Program-made: the position numbers and the translations under genes
Shown here: positions 5,998 to 12,739 of the stretch, in pieces
Numbering within the stretch: position 1 is the stretch's first letter
Layout: every line of letters begins with the position of its first letter
From: Bacteroidota bacterium
Lineage (GTDB): Bacteria; Bacteroidota; Bacteroidia; NS11-12g; UBA955
Assembly: GCA_030836345.1 (NCBI GenBank)
Contig: JAURQA010000268.1
Coordinates: 1 to 12,739, forward strand
Length of the DNA stretch: 12,739 nt
Direction: 5' to 3'
Notes under the pieces: model-generated
The model's input: the letters and a program-made list of their open reading frames with translations, nothing else
The model's database searches: none
Told to the model about the DNA's origin: nothing

Positions 5998-8898
5998 TTA
6001 ATAATTCTTTGTGTGTTTGATGGTTTCGCCAGATTTTTTAATTTTAACTTTTCCTGAGCCATCTGCATCTAATACTTGGACTTTACCCAGGCCGAGCGCT
6101 TCGAGTTTATCTTTTAAAACAAACATGTCTCCTCCAACAACAATCACTAATTTATCGAGATCAATGTTCGTTTTAGCTAATGCATCAATTTCAGACTTGG
6201 TTATTTTCTGAAGAACTTCATTTTGCTTTTCCATATAATTGATTGGTAAGTCTCTGTATCCAATGTTGTATAGCATTCCTAGCTTTTGACCTAAGGTTTC
6301 ATAATTTAAAGATTGACTCGCTAGGAGCGCATCTTTGGTAAATTTAAATTCATCTTCTGTTAAGCCTTTATCCTTGTACTCTTGAAGGTTATATAGAATT
6401 TGAACAATTGCACTATCGGTAGCATTGGCTTTTACCTGAGCACTTACTTGATAAAAACCTGGCATATCTTCATAACCGGAAGAGAAACCACTTCTTATGC
6501 CATAGGTCCATGCTTTATCTTCCCTGATATCAAGGTTCAATCGAGAGTTAAAATTTCCGCCCAATGCAAAGTTCATAATTCGACTTTTGTAGTAATTTCC
6601 ATCAATATCATAAGGCATGGCTTTAAAACCTAAGGTAATTTGTGAGTTTTGTGAATTGCTGTAATCTACTCCAAATATCTGACTGGTTTTCATATCGGTA
6701 AACTGTGTTGGCTTTGGAACGGTATATCCTTTCTTTTCCCAATCTCCCAAAAATGCCAATTCTTTCATGGCCTCAGTCTGATTAATATTTCCACCTACAA
6801 CAACAACCGCATGGTCTGGGCTAAAAAACTCTTCATAGAATTTTTTACAATCAGAAATACTAATATCTGCATAATCGCTTGCTCCAACATAAGCAGACAT
6901 CACATTATCTCCATACATTACTCTATTCCAAGCATTATTTACACCAACACCTTTGGTTCGTAAGGCGCTTTTCGCATTTTGAATCATTTGCTTTTGATCC
7001 TTGGAATATTTAGACTTATCCCAGCGTGGTTTAAACATGGCTTCTTTTAATAAGGCTACGGCCTCAGCAAAATGTTCTTTATCAGAATTTAAGCTAATGG
7101 TCATCCCTGTTTTTGCGCTTCTAAAGCCAAAGCTTGATGCTATTGCTTCCAAGCGTTTTTCAAGTTCCGCTGGAGCTTGTAGTTCTGTTCCTTCATTCAT
7201 GGATGAGGTCATGGCTTCACAAGTACCTAAAGGATATTTACTTCCTTCGAGCAAACGACCGCCTTTCATATTTATGATAACAGATATATTATCTGTCTCA
7301 TTAGTCTCAGTTCCTAAAACTTTAACTCCATTCTTAAGAATTTCTGAGTATACCTCAGGAACTTTCGGTACCTTAGGTGAACTTGGAGTTGGCTTAATGC
7401 TTCGGTCAAAATCATCTACTGTTGGCTTATGTATCAATCCGAAGTATTCGGCGGCGGCAGCCGGATTCTCCAACCCCGCATTTGGATTCAAGCTTTTGTA
7501 TACATAATTATCCTTGTTGTCTTTTTCGCTTGATGGCAATGGTTTAATAATAACGGTGGAAGAATTCTTTCCCTTTATGTATTTATTAAATACCCGCATA
7601 ATATCTTCCTTCGTAACGCTTTCATATTTTTTCCATTCATCAGAATTTTTATACATATTACCATAACTCAAGTACCAATTTTGACTTAAATCATTGGCTT
7701 TTCTTTGAGCACTTTCCATTCCATTGGTAGATCCTTTTTTGAAAATAATCTTAGCTCTCGCTAAATCGTCATCTGAAAAACTTTCGATGGTAAAAGCGTT
7801 CACGGCATCACTCATTGTTTTTTGAAGATCTTCGATTTGCTGCATGGGATAACCAACAATGAGAAGAGCAACTTCTCCTGCTAATTCGTGATTAATAGAG
7901 CTTAAGGGATTGTTATCGAAACCAACTTGCAATGCTTTCTCATCCTCCATAATGCTTTTGTATAGGTAGGAATTTTGTCCTGAATTCATAATATAAGCCA
8001 AGAAATCCAGCGCGGGCTCATCCGGATGACGTGCAGGCACTCCTACAAACGAACGGTACACAAGCGGGACAGATGCGTTAATATCTATTTGAGATATCGC
8101 TTTATCTTCTTTTAAAACGACAGGTCTTACCCTTTGTTTTCTCACATCAGGGCCTCGATTTATACTGCCATAATATTTTTCGGTCCATTTTACAACATCC
8201 TCAGGATTAACATCTCCTGAAACAATGACTGCGGCATTATTGGGTCCATACCAGCGCAAAAAGAAGTTTTTCAGATCATTACTATCTGAATTATCCAAAT
8301 CATCTAAATAACCTATGGTTTCCCATGAGTACGGATGATCGGAGGGGTACAATTGCTGCCCCACTAGCTCTCTTAAAAAACCATAAGGATTATTAAACCG
8401 TTGTGCTTTCTCATTTTTAATGGTACTTCTTTGAATTTCAAATTTTTTCTGGGTAAATGCTTCTAAGAAAGCACCCATTCTATCGGCTTCCATCCATAAA
8501 GCGGTTTCAGTAAAGTTGCTTGGGAAGGTTTCAATATATACCGTTCTATCTCGGGTAGTGTTTCCATTAACGGTTCCTCCATATTGCCTGATGAGTCTAA
8601 AGTGCTCCTCATCTTCTACGTGTTTGGAACCTTGGAATAGCATATGCTCAAAAAAGTGGGCAAAACCACTTTTACCTGGAGTTTCTCTTGCAGAACCTAC
8701 GTGGTAGGTAACATTTAAATGCACTACTGGATCACTATGATCTTCATGGATTAAAAGCGTTAATCCATTGGGAAGCTCATACTTGGCATAGGATACATCC
8801 ATAGCATCTGTAGCTTCAAATTTTTCAATTAGTTTTGCTTGTGCAAAAACGCTTACTGAAAATAGAGTGAGAAGATTTAGTACTAAAAACTTTTTCAT
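5998..8898 (-). CDS. Exported M16 family zinc metallopeptidase (two-domain insulinase/pitrilysin type)
   Basis: A 966-residue protease, probably periplasmic or envelope-associated, that degrades oligopeptides in a closed chamber. Residues 1-20 are a signal peptide (MKKFLVLNLLTLFSVSVFAQ). The N-terminal M16 half carries the inverted zinc motif HFFEH (H81, E84 base, H85) and the distal ligand E163 in KNEKAQRFNN, 78 residues later as the family expects. The second half (about 500-966) repeats the fold without HxxEH. It keeps the region LDIREDKAWTYGIRSG, typical of the substrate-binding C-terminal half. So one chain holds both the active and the inactive half-units, as in pitrilysin. I place the start at the ATG at 8898. 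A TTG three codons upstream is in frame but is part of the TAAATTTG promoter box. The gene follows protein B by 75 bp and has its own promoter. The strong hairpin at 5945-5977 ends it. Confidence 0.95.
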   Translation of the reverse strand: MKKFLVLNLLTLFSVSVFAQAKLIEKFEATDAMDVSYAKYELPNGLTLLIHEDHSDPVVHLNVTYHVGSARETPGKSGFAHFFEHMLFQGSKHVEDEEHFRLIRQYGGTVNGNTTRDRTVYIETFPSNFTETALWMEADRMGAFLEAFTQKKFEIQRSTIKNEKAQRFNNPYGFLRELVGQQLYPSDHPYSWETIGYLDDLDNSDSNDLKNFFLRWYGPNNAAVIVSGDVNPEDVVKWTEKYYGSINRGPDVRKQRVRPVVLKEDKAISQIDINASVPLVYRSFVGVPARHPDEPALDFLAYIMNSGQNSYLYKSIMEDEKALQVGFDNNPLSSINHELAGEVALLIVGYPMQQIEDLQKTMSDAVNAFTIESFSDDDLARAKIIFKKGSTNGMESAQRKANDLSQNWYLSYGNMYKNSDEWKKYESVTKEDIMRVFNKYIKGKNSSTVIIKPLPSSEKDNKDNYVYKSLNPNAGLENPAAAAEYFGLIHKPTVDDFDRSIKPTPSSPKVPKVPEVYSEILKNGVKVLGTETNETDNISVIINMKGGRLLEGSKYPLGTCEAMTSSMNEGTELQAPAELEKRLEAIASSFGFRSAKTGMTISLNSDKEHFAEAVALLKEAMFKPRWDKSKYSKDQKQMIQNAKSALRTKGVGVNNAWNRVMYGDNVMSAYVGASDYADISISDCKKFYEEFFSPDHAVVVVGGNINQTEAMKELAFLGDWEKKGYTVPKPTQFTDMKTSQIFGVDYSNSQNSQITLGFKAMPYDIDGNYYKSRIMNFALGGNFNSRLNLDIREDKAWTYGIRSGFSSGYEDMPGFYQVSAQVKANATDSAIVQILYNLQEYKDKGLTEDEFKFTKDALLASQSLNYETLGQKLGMLYNIGYRDLPINYMEKQNEVLQKITKSEIDALAKTNIDLDKLVIVVGGDMFVLKDKLEALGLGKVQVLDADGSGKVKIKKSGETIKHTKNY

Positions 8899-8904
8899 GT
8901 GCGG

Positions 8905-8912
8905 CAAATTTA
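8905..8912 (-). promoter_or_regulatory. -7 promoter box TAAATTTG for the M16 protease gene
   Basis: Perfect TAnnTTTG on the minus strand, ending 6 bp before the ATG at 8898. It lies in the 75-bp gap after the YidD-like operon, so the protease can be transcribed separately. The TTG of the box falls in frame with the gene and mimics a start codon. Confidence 0.6.
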
Positions 8913-8973
8913 AACCAGAAGTGTAGAGTTAAAAAAAGAAATGACGAAGTGCGCGAAAGTTCGATAAAAAATA

Positions 8974-9801
8974 TCACTTGTCGCTTGTAAATTCAGAGAA
9001 TAGAGCGTTCCTAAATCGTTCTCTATTCTTGATATTTCGTTTCGCACTGTATATTTTGCTATTCTTAATACCTCCGCTGTAATACCTTAAAGCAATAAGC
9101 ACCAATGGAACAGAAGCTATGGGATGCGTATGAGCATTAAGCCAATATATGCCATAAACGAATCCTCCATTAAGCAGGATGGAATTTATCCCATTCCTCA
9201 CATCTCCTGAATAGAACTGACCCATCCCCGGGATAATACTAAGTCGCGCAGCTAGCCTTGGATTTCTTTTTCGACGACTTAACTTTTCCAAGATTAAAGC
9301 ACATTGGTCTTTACGCTTGAGTTTAAAACTATCGTAAGCCAGTATTTGAAGGCACTTTTTGTAGTCAAAATTTTCATAATTTATTGCAAATTTTAAAAAC
9401 AAAACATCCACGGGGCTCATTCCATTACGTTCTGCTACTTCAAGCATCTTTTCTGCATAATTCCAGTACTTACCTGTGTAAAAAACAGCAAATAGCTGCA
9501 TACTTTGCCTTTGAATGGAGGAGGTATCTGAGGATAAATAATCTTGATGATAATCCAAACAAAATTTGGCATCTTTAATTTGAGCTCTTTGCATGTAAAG
9601 GTCAAAAAGTGCATTATTCACTTCCTTTTTTTGATCTACATCATTCGTATAGAATTGTAATTTTCTAAATGTTCGAATAGCGGATACCGTATCTTTTCTC
9701 ATTAAGTACATTTTAGAAAGGCTATCTAGAGATGCTGTACTTTGAGATTTAAGATTACAAAGCAGCGATGTAATACTTAAAAGAATAAATAACTTCTTCA
9801 T
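8974..9801 (-). CDS. Exported/membrane protein B of the YidD-like operon, helical-repeat plus PGxGxxYxG membrane domain
   Basis: A 275-residue protein of unknown function. Residues 1-20 form a signal peptide (MKKLFILLSITSLLCNLKSQ). Residues 21 to about 175 are predicted to be alpha-helical and resemble degenerate tetratricopeptide repeats (ALFDLYMQRAQIKDAKFCL, YWNYAEKMLEVAERNG, FDYKKCLQILAYDSF). A basic stretch, RRKRNPRLAAR, precedes RLSIIPGMGQFYSGD (PGMG at 191-194). Two hydrophobic segments follow (about 200-222 and 228-245), then a basic tail. The same plan and motif occur in upstream protein A (LSIFPGLGKLYIG), so the two are paralogues. The gene overlaps the end of A by 47 bp in another frame. 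It has an AAGGA ribosome-binding-like site 8 nt before its ATG, unusual for this phylum. Its operon link to a YidD-like protein suggests an envelope assembly role (inference only). Confidence 0.85.
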   Translation of the reverse strand: MKKLFILLSITSLLCNLKSQSTASLDSLSKMYLMRKDTVSAIRTFRKLQFYTNDVDQKKEVNNALFDLYMQRAQIKDAKFCLDYHQDYLSSDTSSIQRQSMQLFAVFYTGKYWNYAEKMLEVAERNGMSPVDVLFLKFAINYENFDYKKCLQILAYDSFKLKRKDQCALILEKLSRRKRNPRLAARLSIIPGMGQFYSGDVRNGINSILLNGGFVYGIYWLNAHTHPIASVPLVLIALRYYSGGIKNSKIYSAKRNIKNRERFRNALFSEFTSDK

Positions 9802-10537
9802 AAATAATGTCCTTTTTAAAATGCCTATTGTGTAATAGCGATGTCTGAGAGCCTAAGATACCTGCCACATAAAAGCCTCCAGCCAAAGCGCCGCTCAGAT
9901 AGGTCAATGGATGCTGCCCCAAGTGCTTTGCAAAAACCAAGGTAAGTCCAGATAAAATGGCTGTGTTTGTAAAGTTTCCCAAAGCATCCATATTTCTACC
10001 TATATAAAGCTTCCCTAATCCAGGGAAAATACTAAGCACTGCTGCGACTGCTCTTCTTTTTCGCGGTTTATTTGAAAACACAAAAAATCGATCTCTGAAG
10101 TAATATGTCTTTAAGATGCTTTTATTCTTGGTATAATAATCAGATATATGACTGTTATTTCCAGATAATGTTCTACGAATAAAATTAAGATAAATTGAAT
10201 CGCTGCCCCGAATGGGAACTGTACTCGAAAAAACACGGTGTACATTAGACCATTTCATTCTAAGCAAAGGGTTCTTCAAGCCAGAAATAAATTGTGCCAC
10301 TCGGTGGAACGAATCTATTTGTACATTTAATTTTAAGGCTTCCACTATATTTTGGTCACTTAACGTGGTTTTCGCAAGTAAAATAGACTCTTCAGCAGCG
10401 GCATGGGAATCTCCCCTCTTTTTTAAATGATTTAAATATTTTTTTAGTTGAATCGTGTCAATATCTGCATCAACATATGGCTGAGCATTTAAACCAAGCA
10501 TAAAAAATACAAGAATGGTTAAATTAATGAATCGCAT
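9755..10537 (-). CDS. Exported/membrane protein A of the YidD-like operon, paralogue of protein B
   Basis: A 260-residue protein of unknown function. I choose the ATG at 10537 because it gives a normal signal peptide (MRFINLTILVFFMLGLNAQ) and a 14-bp overlap with the stop of the YidD-like gene. The longer open frame from 10588 would place 17 uncharacteristic residues in front. Residues 20 to about 150 look helical and soluble. After a basic cluster (KPRKRR, 157-162) comes VLSIFPGLGKLYIGR (PGLG at 172-175), then two or three hydrophobic segments to about residue 228 and a short polar tail. From the basic cluster onward it aligns with protein B: LSI-x-PG-x-G-xx-Y-x-G, a later HP, and a small-residue-rich last helix. 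PGxGxxYxG motifs of this sort recur in small bacterial membrane proteins of unknown role. Its 3' end overlaps the start of B by 47 bp. Confidence 0.85.
   Translation of the reverse strand: MRFINLTILVFFMLGLNAQPYVDADIDTIQLKKYLNHLKKRGDSHAAAEESILLAKTTLSDQNIVEALKLNVQIDSFHRVAQFISGLKNPLLRMKWSNVHRVFSSTVPIRGSDSIYLNFIRRTLSGNNSHISDYYTKNKSILKTYYFRDRFFVFSNKPRKRRAVAAVLSIFPGLGKLYIGRNMDALGNFTNTAILSGLTLVFAKHLGQHPLTYLSGALAGGFYVAGILGSQTSLLHNRHFKKDIIYEEVIYSFKYYIAAL
9810..9814 (-). promoter_or_regulatory. Shine-Dalgarno-like AAGGA before protein B
   Basis: AAGGA lies 8 nt upstream of the ATG at 9801, within the coding end of protein A. This spacing is classical for a ribosome-binding site. The other internal starts here (5545, 10537) rely on overlap alone and show no such site, so it may be coincidental. 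Confidence 0.35.
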
Positions 10538-10898
10538 CACTGTTGAGCCCTGTGTTGTGCGAATGATAAATAGCTGGATAAATCCCATGACACCTACTCA
10601 CCCGGTCAAAAGAATAAAAAATACCAAGGACTCCTTTTTGAGAGAGGGCGTGAAGACCGTAATTGGCGCAACTGGGGTAAAAACTACACATGGCTCCATC
10701 TTGAGATGAGATGAATTGCTTATACATCCAATAGCTAGGATACATTAAAACACTGGCTATCGTTTTTTTTTCATGAGCCTGAAGTCTTATTCCACTACTG
10801 GTTTTTGAACTCATATTTTTAACAAAATCTACCACATTCTTAGACTGACTAAAGAGGGCTAAGGGTAGCAAAAAAACCAGTAAATGCAAGGCTTTCAT
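10524..10898 (-). CDS. yidD: YidD-like membrane protein insertion efficiency factor with a signal peptide
   Basis: A 124-residue protein. YidD proteins are small factors that help YidC/Sec insert membrane proteins. The YidD core is clear at about residues 50-105: SVLMYPSYWMYKQFISS, then CSFYPSCANYGLHAL (family pattern CxFxPSCSxY), GVLGIFYSFDRVSRCHG (family R..RCHP, here CHG with the Pro lost). Unlike ordinary YidD, which is about 80 residues with an amphipathic N-terminus, this one starts with MKALHLLVFLLPLALFSQ, a signal peptide, plus a polar spacer of about 30 residues. The core would therefore lie outside the cytoplasm (inference). The ATG at 10898 is preferred; a TTG three codons upstream belongs to the promoter box. 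It is the first gene of a three-gene overlapping operon, not in the usual rnpA-yidC setting, so it may be a functional variant rather than the housekeeping YidD. Confidence 0.85.
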   Translation of the reverse strand: MKALHLLVFLLPLALFSQSKNVVDFVKNMSSKTSSGIRLQAHEKKTIASVLMYPSYWMYKQFISSQDGAMCSFYPSCANYGLHALSQKGVLGIFYSFDRVSRCHGIYPAIYHSHNTGLNSDAIH

Positions 10899-10904
10899 TC
10901 GTAG

Positions 10905-10912
10905 CAAATATA
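10905..10912 (-). promoter_or_regulatory. -7 promoter box TATATTTG for the YidD-like operon
   Basis: Perfect TAnnTTTG on the minus strand, ending 6 bp before the ATG at 10898. It sits 25 bp from the oppositely directed box of the acyltransferase gene, so the two promoters overlap. No clear -33 TTG is seen. Confidence 0.6.
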
Positions 10913-10937
10913 ATTAAAAAAGAAAGACGGAATGACT

Positions 10938-10945
10938 TAGATTTG
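10938..10945 (+). promoter_or_regulatory. -7 promoter box TAGATTTG for the O-acyltransferase gene
   Basis: Perfect TAnnTTTG on the plus strand, ending 5 bp before the ATG at 10951. There is no good -33 TTG; the region upstream is A-rich and shared with the divergent YidD-like promoter. Confidence 0.58.
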
Positions 10946-10950
10946 CATCA

Positions 10951-11751
10951 ATGCAAATTAATATTGGGCAAATTATAAAGGAAAAGAATCCGCTCTTATT
11001 TAAATTACTTCCTGGCGTACTTTTAAGATGGTTAAAGAAGTTACTTCGTGAAAAAGAAATAAATGAAGTTTTAGCTGATTCTGAAGGAGTGGAGGATGTT
11101 GACTTTGCAAACTTGGTACTGGAAAAGATTGGAGTAAAAATAAATACTGTGGGCTTAGAACACATTCCTAAGTCAGGCCCGTGCATCATTGCTGCTAACC
11201 ACCCCTTGGGAGGAGTAGATGGAATGGCATTGCTGCGGGAAATTGCATCCATTAGACCAGATGTGCGATTTGTAGTAAACGATATTTTATTAAAAATACC
11301 CAATTTTAAAACTGTTTTTGTTGGAGTAAACAAACATGGTTCATCGGGCAGGGAACAGCTTCTGAAAATAGAAGAAATTTACAAATCTGACATGTGCGTT
11401 TGTGTTTTTCCTGCTGGCTATTGTTCAAGAAAAATAGACGGAGTTATAAAAGATGCTGTTTGGAATCCATCCTTCACTAAAAAAGCAAACAAATACAACA
11501 TCCCCATTGTCCCTGCCTCGATTAAAGCAGTAAATACAAAGAGATTTTACGCTATAAATATTTGGAGAAGACGTTTTGGAATAAAAGCAAACATCGAACT
11601 CGTGACACTTCCTGATGAAATGTTCAAGCAAAAAGGGAAAACAATAGATTGTATTCTACACCCTGCTATTTCAAAATCTGAATTGACAAAAACAGGCAAA
11701 GCAAGAGACTGGTCAAACAAAGTAAGAGAAATCGTTTATAGTTCTTTTTAA
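10951..11751 (+). CDS. Lysophospholipid/PlsC-family O-acyltransferase, GlsA-like (hemolysin-type)
   Basis: A 266-residue membrane-associated acyltransferase that is expected to esterify an acyl chain onto a lysolipid hydroxyl. Acyltransferase block I is NHPLGGVDG (N83, H84, D90). It has five residues between His and Asp instead of the four of classical NHxxxxD enzymes, a form I associate with the hemolysin/amino-lipid branch. Later blocks are FPAGYCSRK (153-161, the FPEG-like substrate site) and NIPIVPAS (183-190). The N-terminus has an amphipathic, Leu-rich stretch (LLFKLLPGVLLRWLKKLL) that probably binds the membrane face; there is no signal peptide. Its neighbour at 11965 is an OlsB/GlsB-type N-acyltransferase. 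The pair resembles GlsA and GlsB, which make N-acyloxyacyl glycine lipids in Bacteroides. The specific lipid product is inferred; the acyltransferase fold is secure. Confidence 0.92.
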   Translation: MQINIGQIIKEKNPLLFKLLPGVLLRWLKKLLREKEINEVLADSEGVEDVDFANLVLEKIGVKINTVGLEHIPKSGPCIIAANHPLGGVDGMALLREIASIRPDVRFVVNDILLKIPNFKTVFVGVNKHGSSGREQLLKIEEIYKSDMCVCVFPAGYCSRKIDGVIKDAVWNPSFTKKANKYNIPIVPASIKAVNTKRFYAINIWRRRFGIKANIELVTLPDEMFKQKGKTIDCILHPAISKSELTKTGKARDWSNKVREIVYSSF

Positions 11752-11920
11752 TATTTTGAGAATGCTCTTTTACTTCAGTTCCAAGCACCTGCATTCAACT
11801 TACATAGTAGAATTTAATAAATTTAATTAGTAATAGCCCCCTACAAGTATATTTAGTCTATCCCAATGCGGCACTATGACTTTGAAAACCAAATCTATCG
11901 TGAATCAATAAAAAATCTAA

Positions 11921-11951
11921 TTTGAGTATTAGTGCTTAATGCCTATCATTG
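11921..11951 (+). promoter_or_regulatory. Promoter of the GlsB-like gene: TTTG, 19-bp spacer, TATCATTG
   Basis: TTTG at 11921-11924 and TATCATTG at 11944-11951 (one mismatch to TAnnTTTG) are separated by 19 bp, the expected Bacteroidota -33/-7 spacing. The -7 box ends 13 bp before the ATG, leaving a short leader containing AATAAAA. It occupies the end of the 213-bp gap 11752-11964, which otherwise shows only AT-rich sequence and no terminator hairpin. Confidence 0.5.
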
Positions 11952-11964
11952 CATAATAAAACTC

Positions 11965-12739
11965 ATGAGTTCAGACATTTCAGAAATTATTGATGCCTAT
12001 CCGAAAGAGGTAGTTTCGAGAGAACTCTCGAAAATTAATTTTGTGCGACCCACCAATAATAGCGGGAATGAAATTTATATTTTTGACGCTTCTGAAAGCG
12101 AAATATTAATGAACGAAGTGGGTCGATTAAGAGAGATTTCATTTAGAGATGGAGGAGGTGGAACAGGCAAATCCATGGATATTGATGAATACGATTTAGG
12201 AGATAAATCCTATAGTCAACTCATTGTATGGGATCCCATAGAGCAAAACATCATTGGTGGATACCGTTACATTCTATGCCGAGATGCGAGGGATAAAGAA
12301 GGCCATTACCACTTGAGTACAGAAGAGATATTTAATTATTCCAAATCAATGAAATCGGACTATCTCCCTTATACCATTGAGTTAGGAAGAAGTTGGGTAC
12401 AGCCAGCCTACCAGCCAAGACCTGGAAATAGAAGTGGATTATTTTCTCTTGACAATCTTTGGGATGGGCTTGGAGCTCTTGTTGTTATTCACAAAGAAGA
12501 CATTCAATATTTCGCGGGTAAAATGACCATGTATAATACGTACAATAGAGAAGCCAGGGATTATATTCTCTCTTTTTTACATGAATTCTTTCCCGATAAT
12601 GAGAAGCTTGTATCCATTAACGAGCCTTTTACTATACCAACAGATTGCAGTGCATTTTTATCAGAAATAAGAGCGGTTAATTTCAAAGAAGCTCATGCCA
12701 AATTAAATCAAAAGGTTCGTGAATTAGGCGAGAATATTC
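11965..12739 (+). CDS. GNAT-fold acyl-ACP N-acyltransferase, OlsB/GlsB-like (partial, 3' end outside window)
   Basis: The frame is open from the ATG at 11965 to the window edge (258 codons plus one base). The family catalyses N-acylation of an amino acid with a 3-hydroxyacyl-ACP: ornithine for OlsB, glycine for Bacteroides GlsB. Hallmarks are VGRLREISFRDGGGGTGKS (52-70), MDIDEYD (71-77), the core strand ending in IIGGYRYI (96-103), TIELGRSWVQPAYQ (137-150), SLDNLWDGLGAL (161-172) and YFAGKMTMYNTY (182-193). No signal peptide is present, which fits a cytoplasmic-face enzyme. It lies 213 bp after the O-acyltransferase on the same strand with a promoter of its own. The two could act in sequence, N-acylation here and then O-acylation by the upstream enzyme. 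Some amino-lipid synthases fuse both domains; here they are split. A C-terminal extension beyond the window cannot be excluded. Confidence 0.9.
   Translation, partial: MSSDISEIIDAYPKEVVSRELSKINFVRPTNNSGNEIYIFDASESEILMNEVGRLREISFRDGGGGTGKSMDIDEYDLGDKSYSQLIVWDPIEQNIIGGYRYILCRDARDKEGHYHLSTEEIFNYSKSMKSDYLPYTIELGRSWVQPAYQPRPGNRSGLFSLDNLWDGLGALVVIHKEDIQYFAGKMTMYNTYNREARDYILSFLHEFFPDNEKLVSINEPFTIPTDCSAFLSEIRAVNFKEAHAKLNQKVRELGENI

Noticed and set aside
7001..7507. 168-codon plus-strand open frame inside the M16 protease gene
   Set aside because: It is antisense to the conserved second M16 domain, with no promoter box and no recognisable domain; a shadow frame.
10538..10588. Longer N-terminus for protein A beginning at 10588
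   Set aside because: It would put 17 residues before a typical signal peptide and overlap the YidD-like gene by 65 bp. The start at 10537 is a better fit.
11811..11823. AT-only palindrome AATTTAATAAATT after the O-acyltransferase gene, considered as an operator or terminator
   Set aside because: A six-bp AT stem without a GC core or T run is expected by chance in DNA this AT-rich.
11866..11925. A 19-codon open frame (MRHYDFENQIYRES...) in the gap before the GlsB-like gene
   Set aside because: Too short to support. It has no ribosome-binding site, its upstream box TATATTTA misses the final G, and its stop overlaps the better-supported promoter element at 11921.

Overview
The window looks like chromosomal DNA of a Bacteroidota member, most likely of the Flavobacteriales (inference). 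Three things point there. Promoter boxes match the Bacteroidota -7 consensus TAnnTTTG. A secreted protease carries a gliding-motility-type C-terminal sorting domain for the type IX secretion system (T9SS). An adjacent acyltransferase pair resembles the glycine-lipid (GlsA/GlsB) enzymes of that phylum. The DNA is AT-rich and compactly coded. I see no insertion sequence, phage gene or CRISPR array.

Layout. (1) 3-695, +: C-terminal part of peptidase T (cytosolic tripeptidase). (2) 732-4961, +: very large secreted thermolysin-like M4 metalloprotease with PKD, CUB-like and six Cys-pair repeat domains plus a T9SS sorting tail. (3) 5030-5760, +: two-gene unit, an unrecognised two-helix membrane protein translationally coupled to a VF530/DUF2132 small protein. 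(4) 5769-5977: tRNA-Val(TAC) on the minus strand, flanked by two hairpin terminators. (5) 5998-8898, -: full-length exported M16 zinc protease. (6) 8974-10898, -: three overlapping genes transcribed in the order exported YidD-like protein, membrane protein A, membrane protein B. A and B are diverged paralogues that share an LSI-x-PG-x-G-xx-Y-x-G membrane motif. (7) 10951-12739, +: divergent from the YidD-like operon, a PlsC/hemolysin-type O-acyltransferase and an OlsB/GlsB-type N-acyltransferase cut by the window edge. Together these could make a glycine or other amino-acid lipid.

Two observations stand out. First, the three-gene YidD-like operon: YidD is normally a small cytoplasmic-face factor near yidC, but this copy has a signal peptide and is coupled to two paralogous exported or membrane proteins of unknown function. 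It is the best candidate here for an undescribed system. Second, all five genes that begin an apparent transcription unit, other than the GlsB-like gene, have a perfect TAnnTTTG box ending only 5-7 bp before the ATG. That geometry implies leaderless or nearly leaderless mRNAs, and it fixes several start codons.
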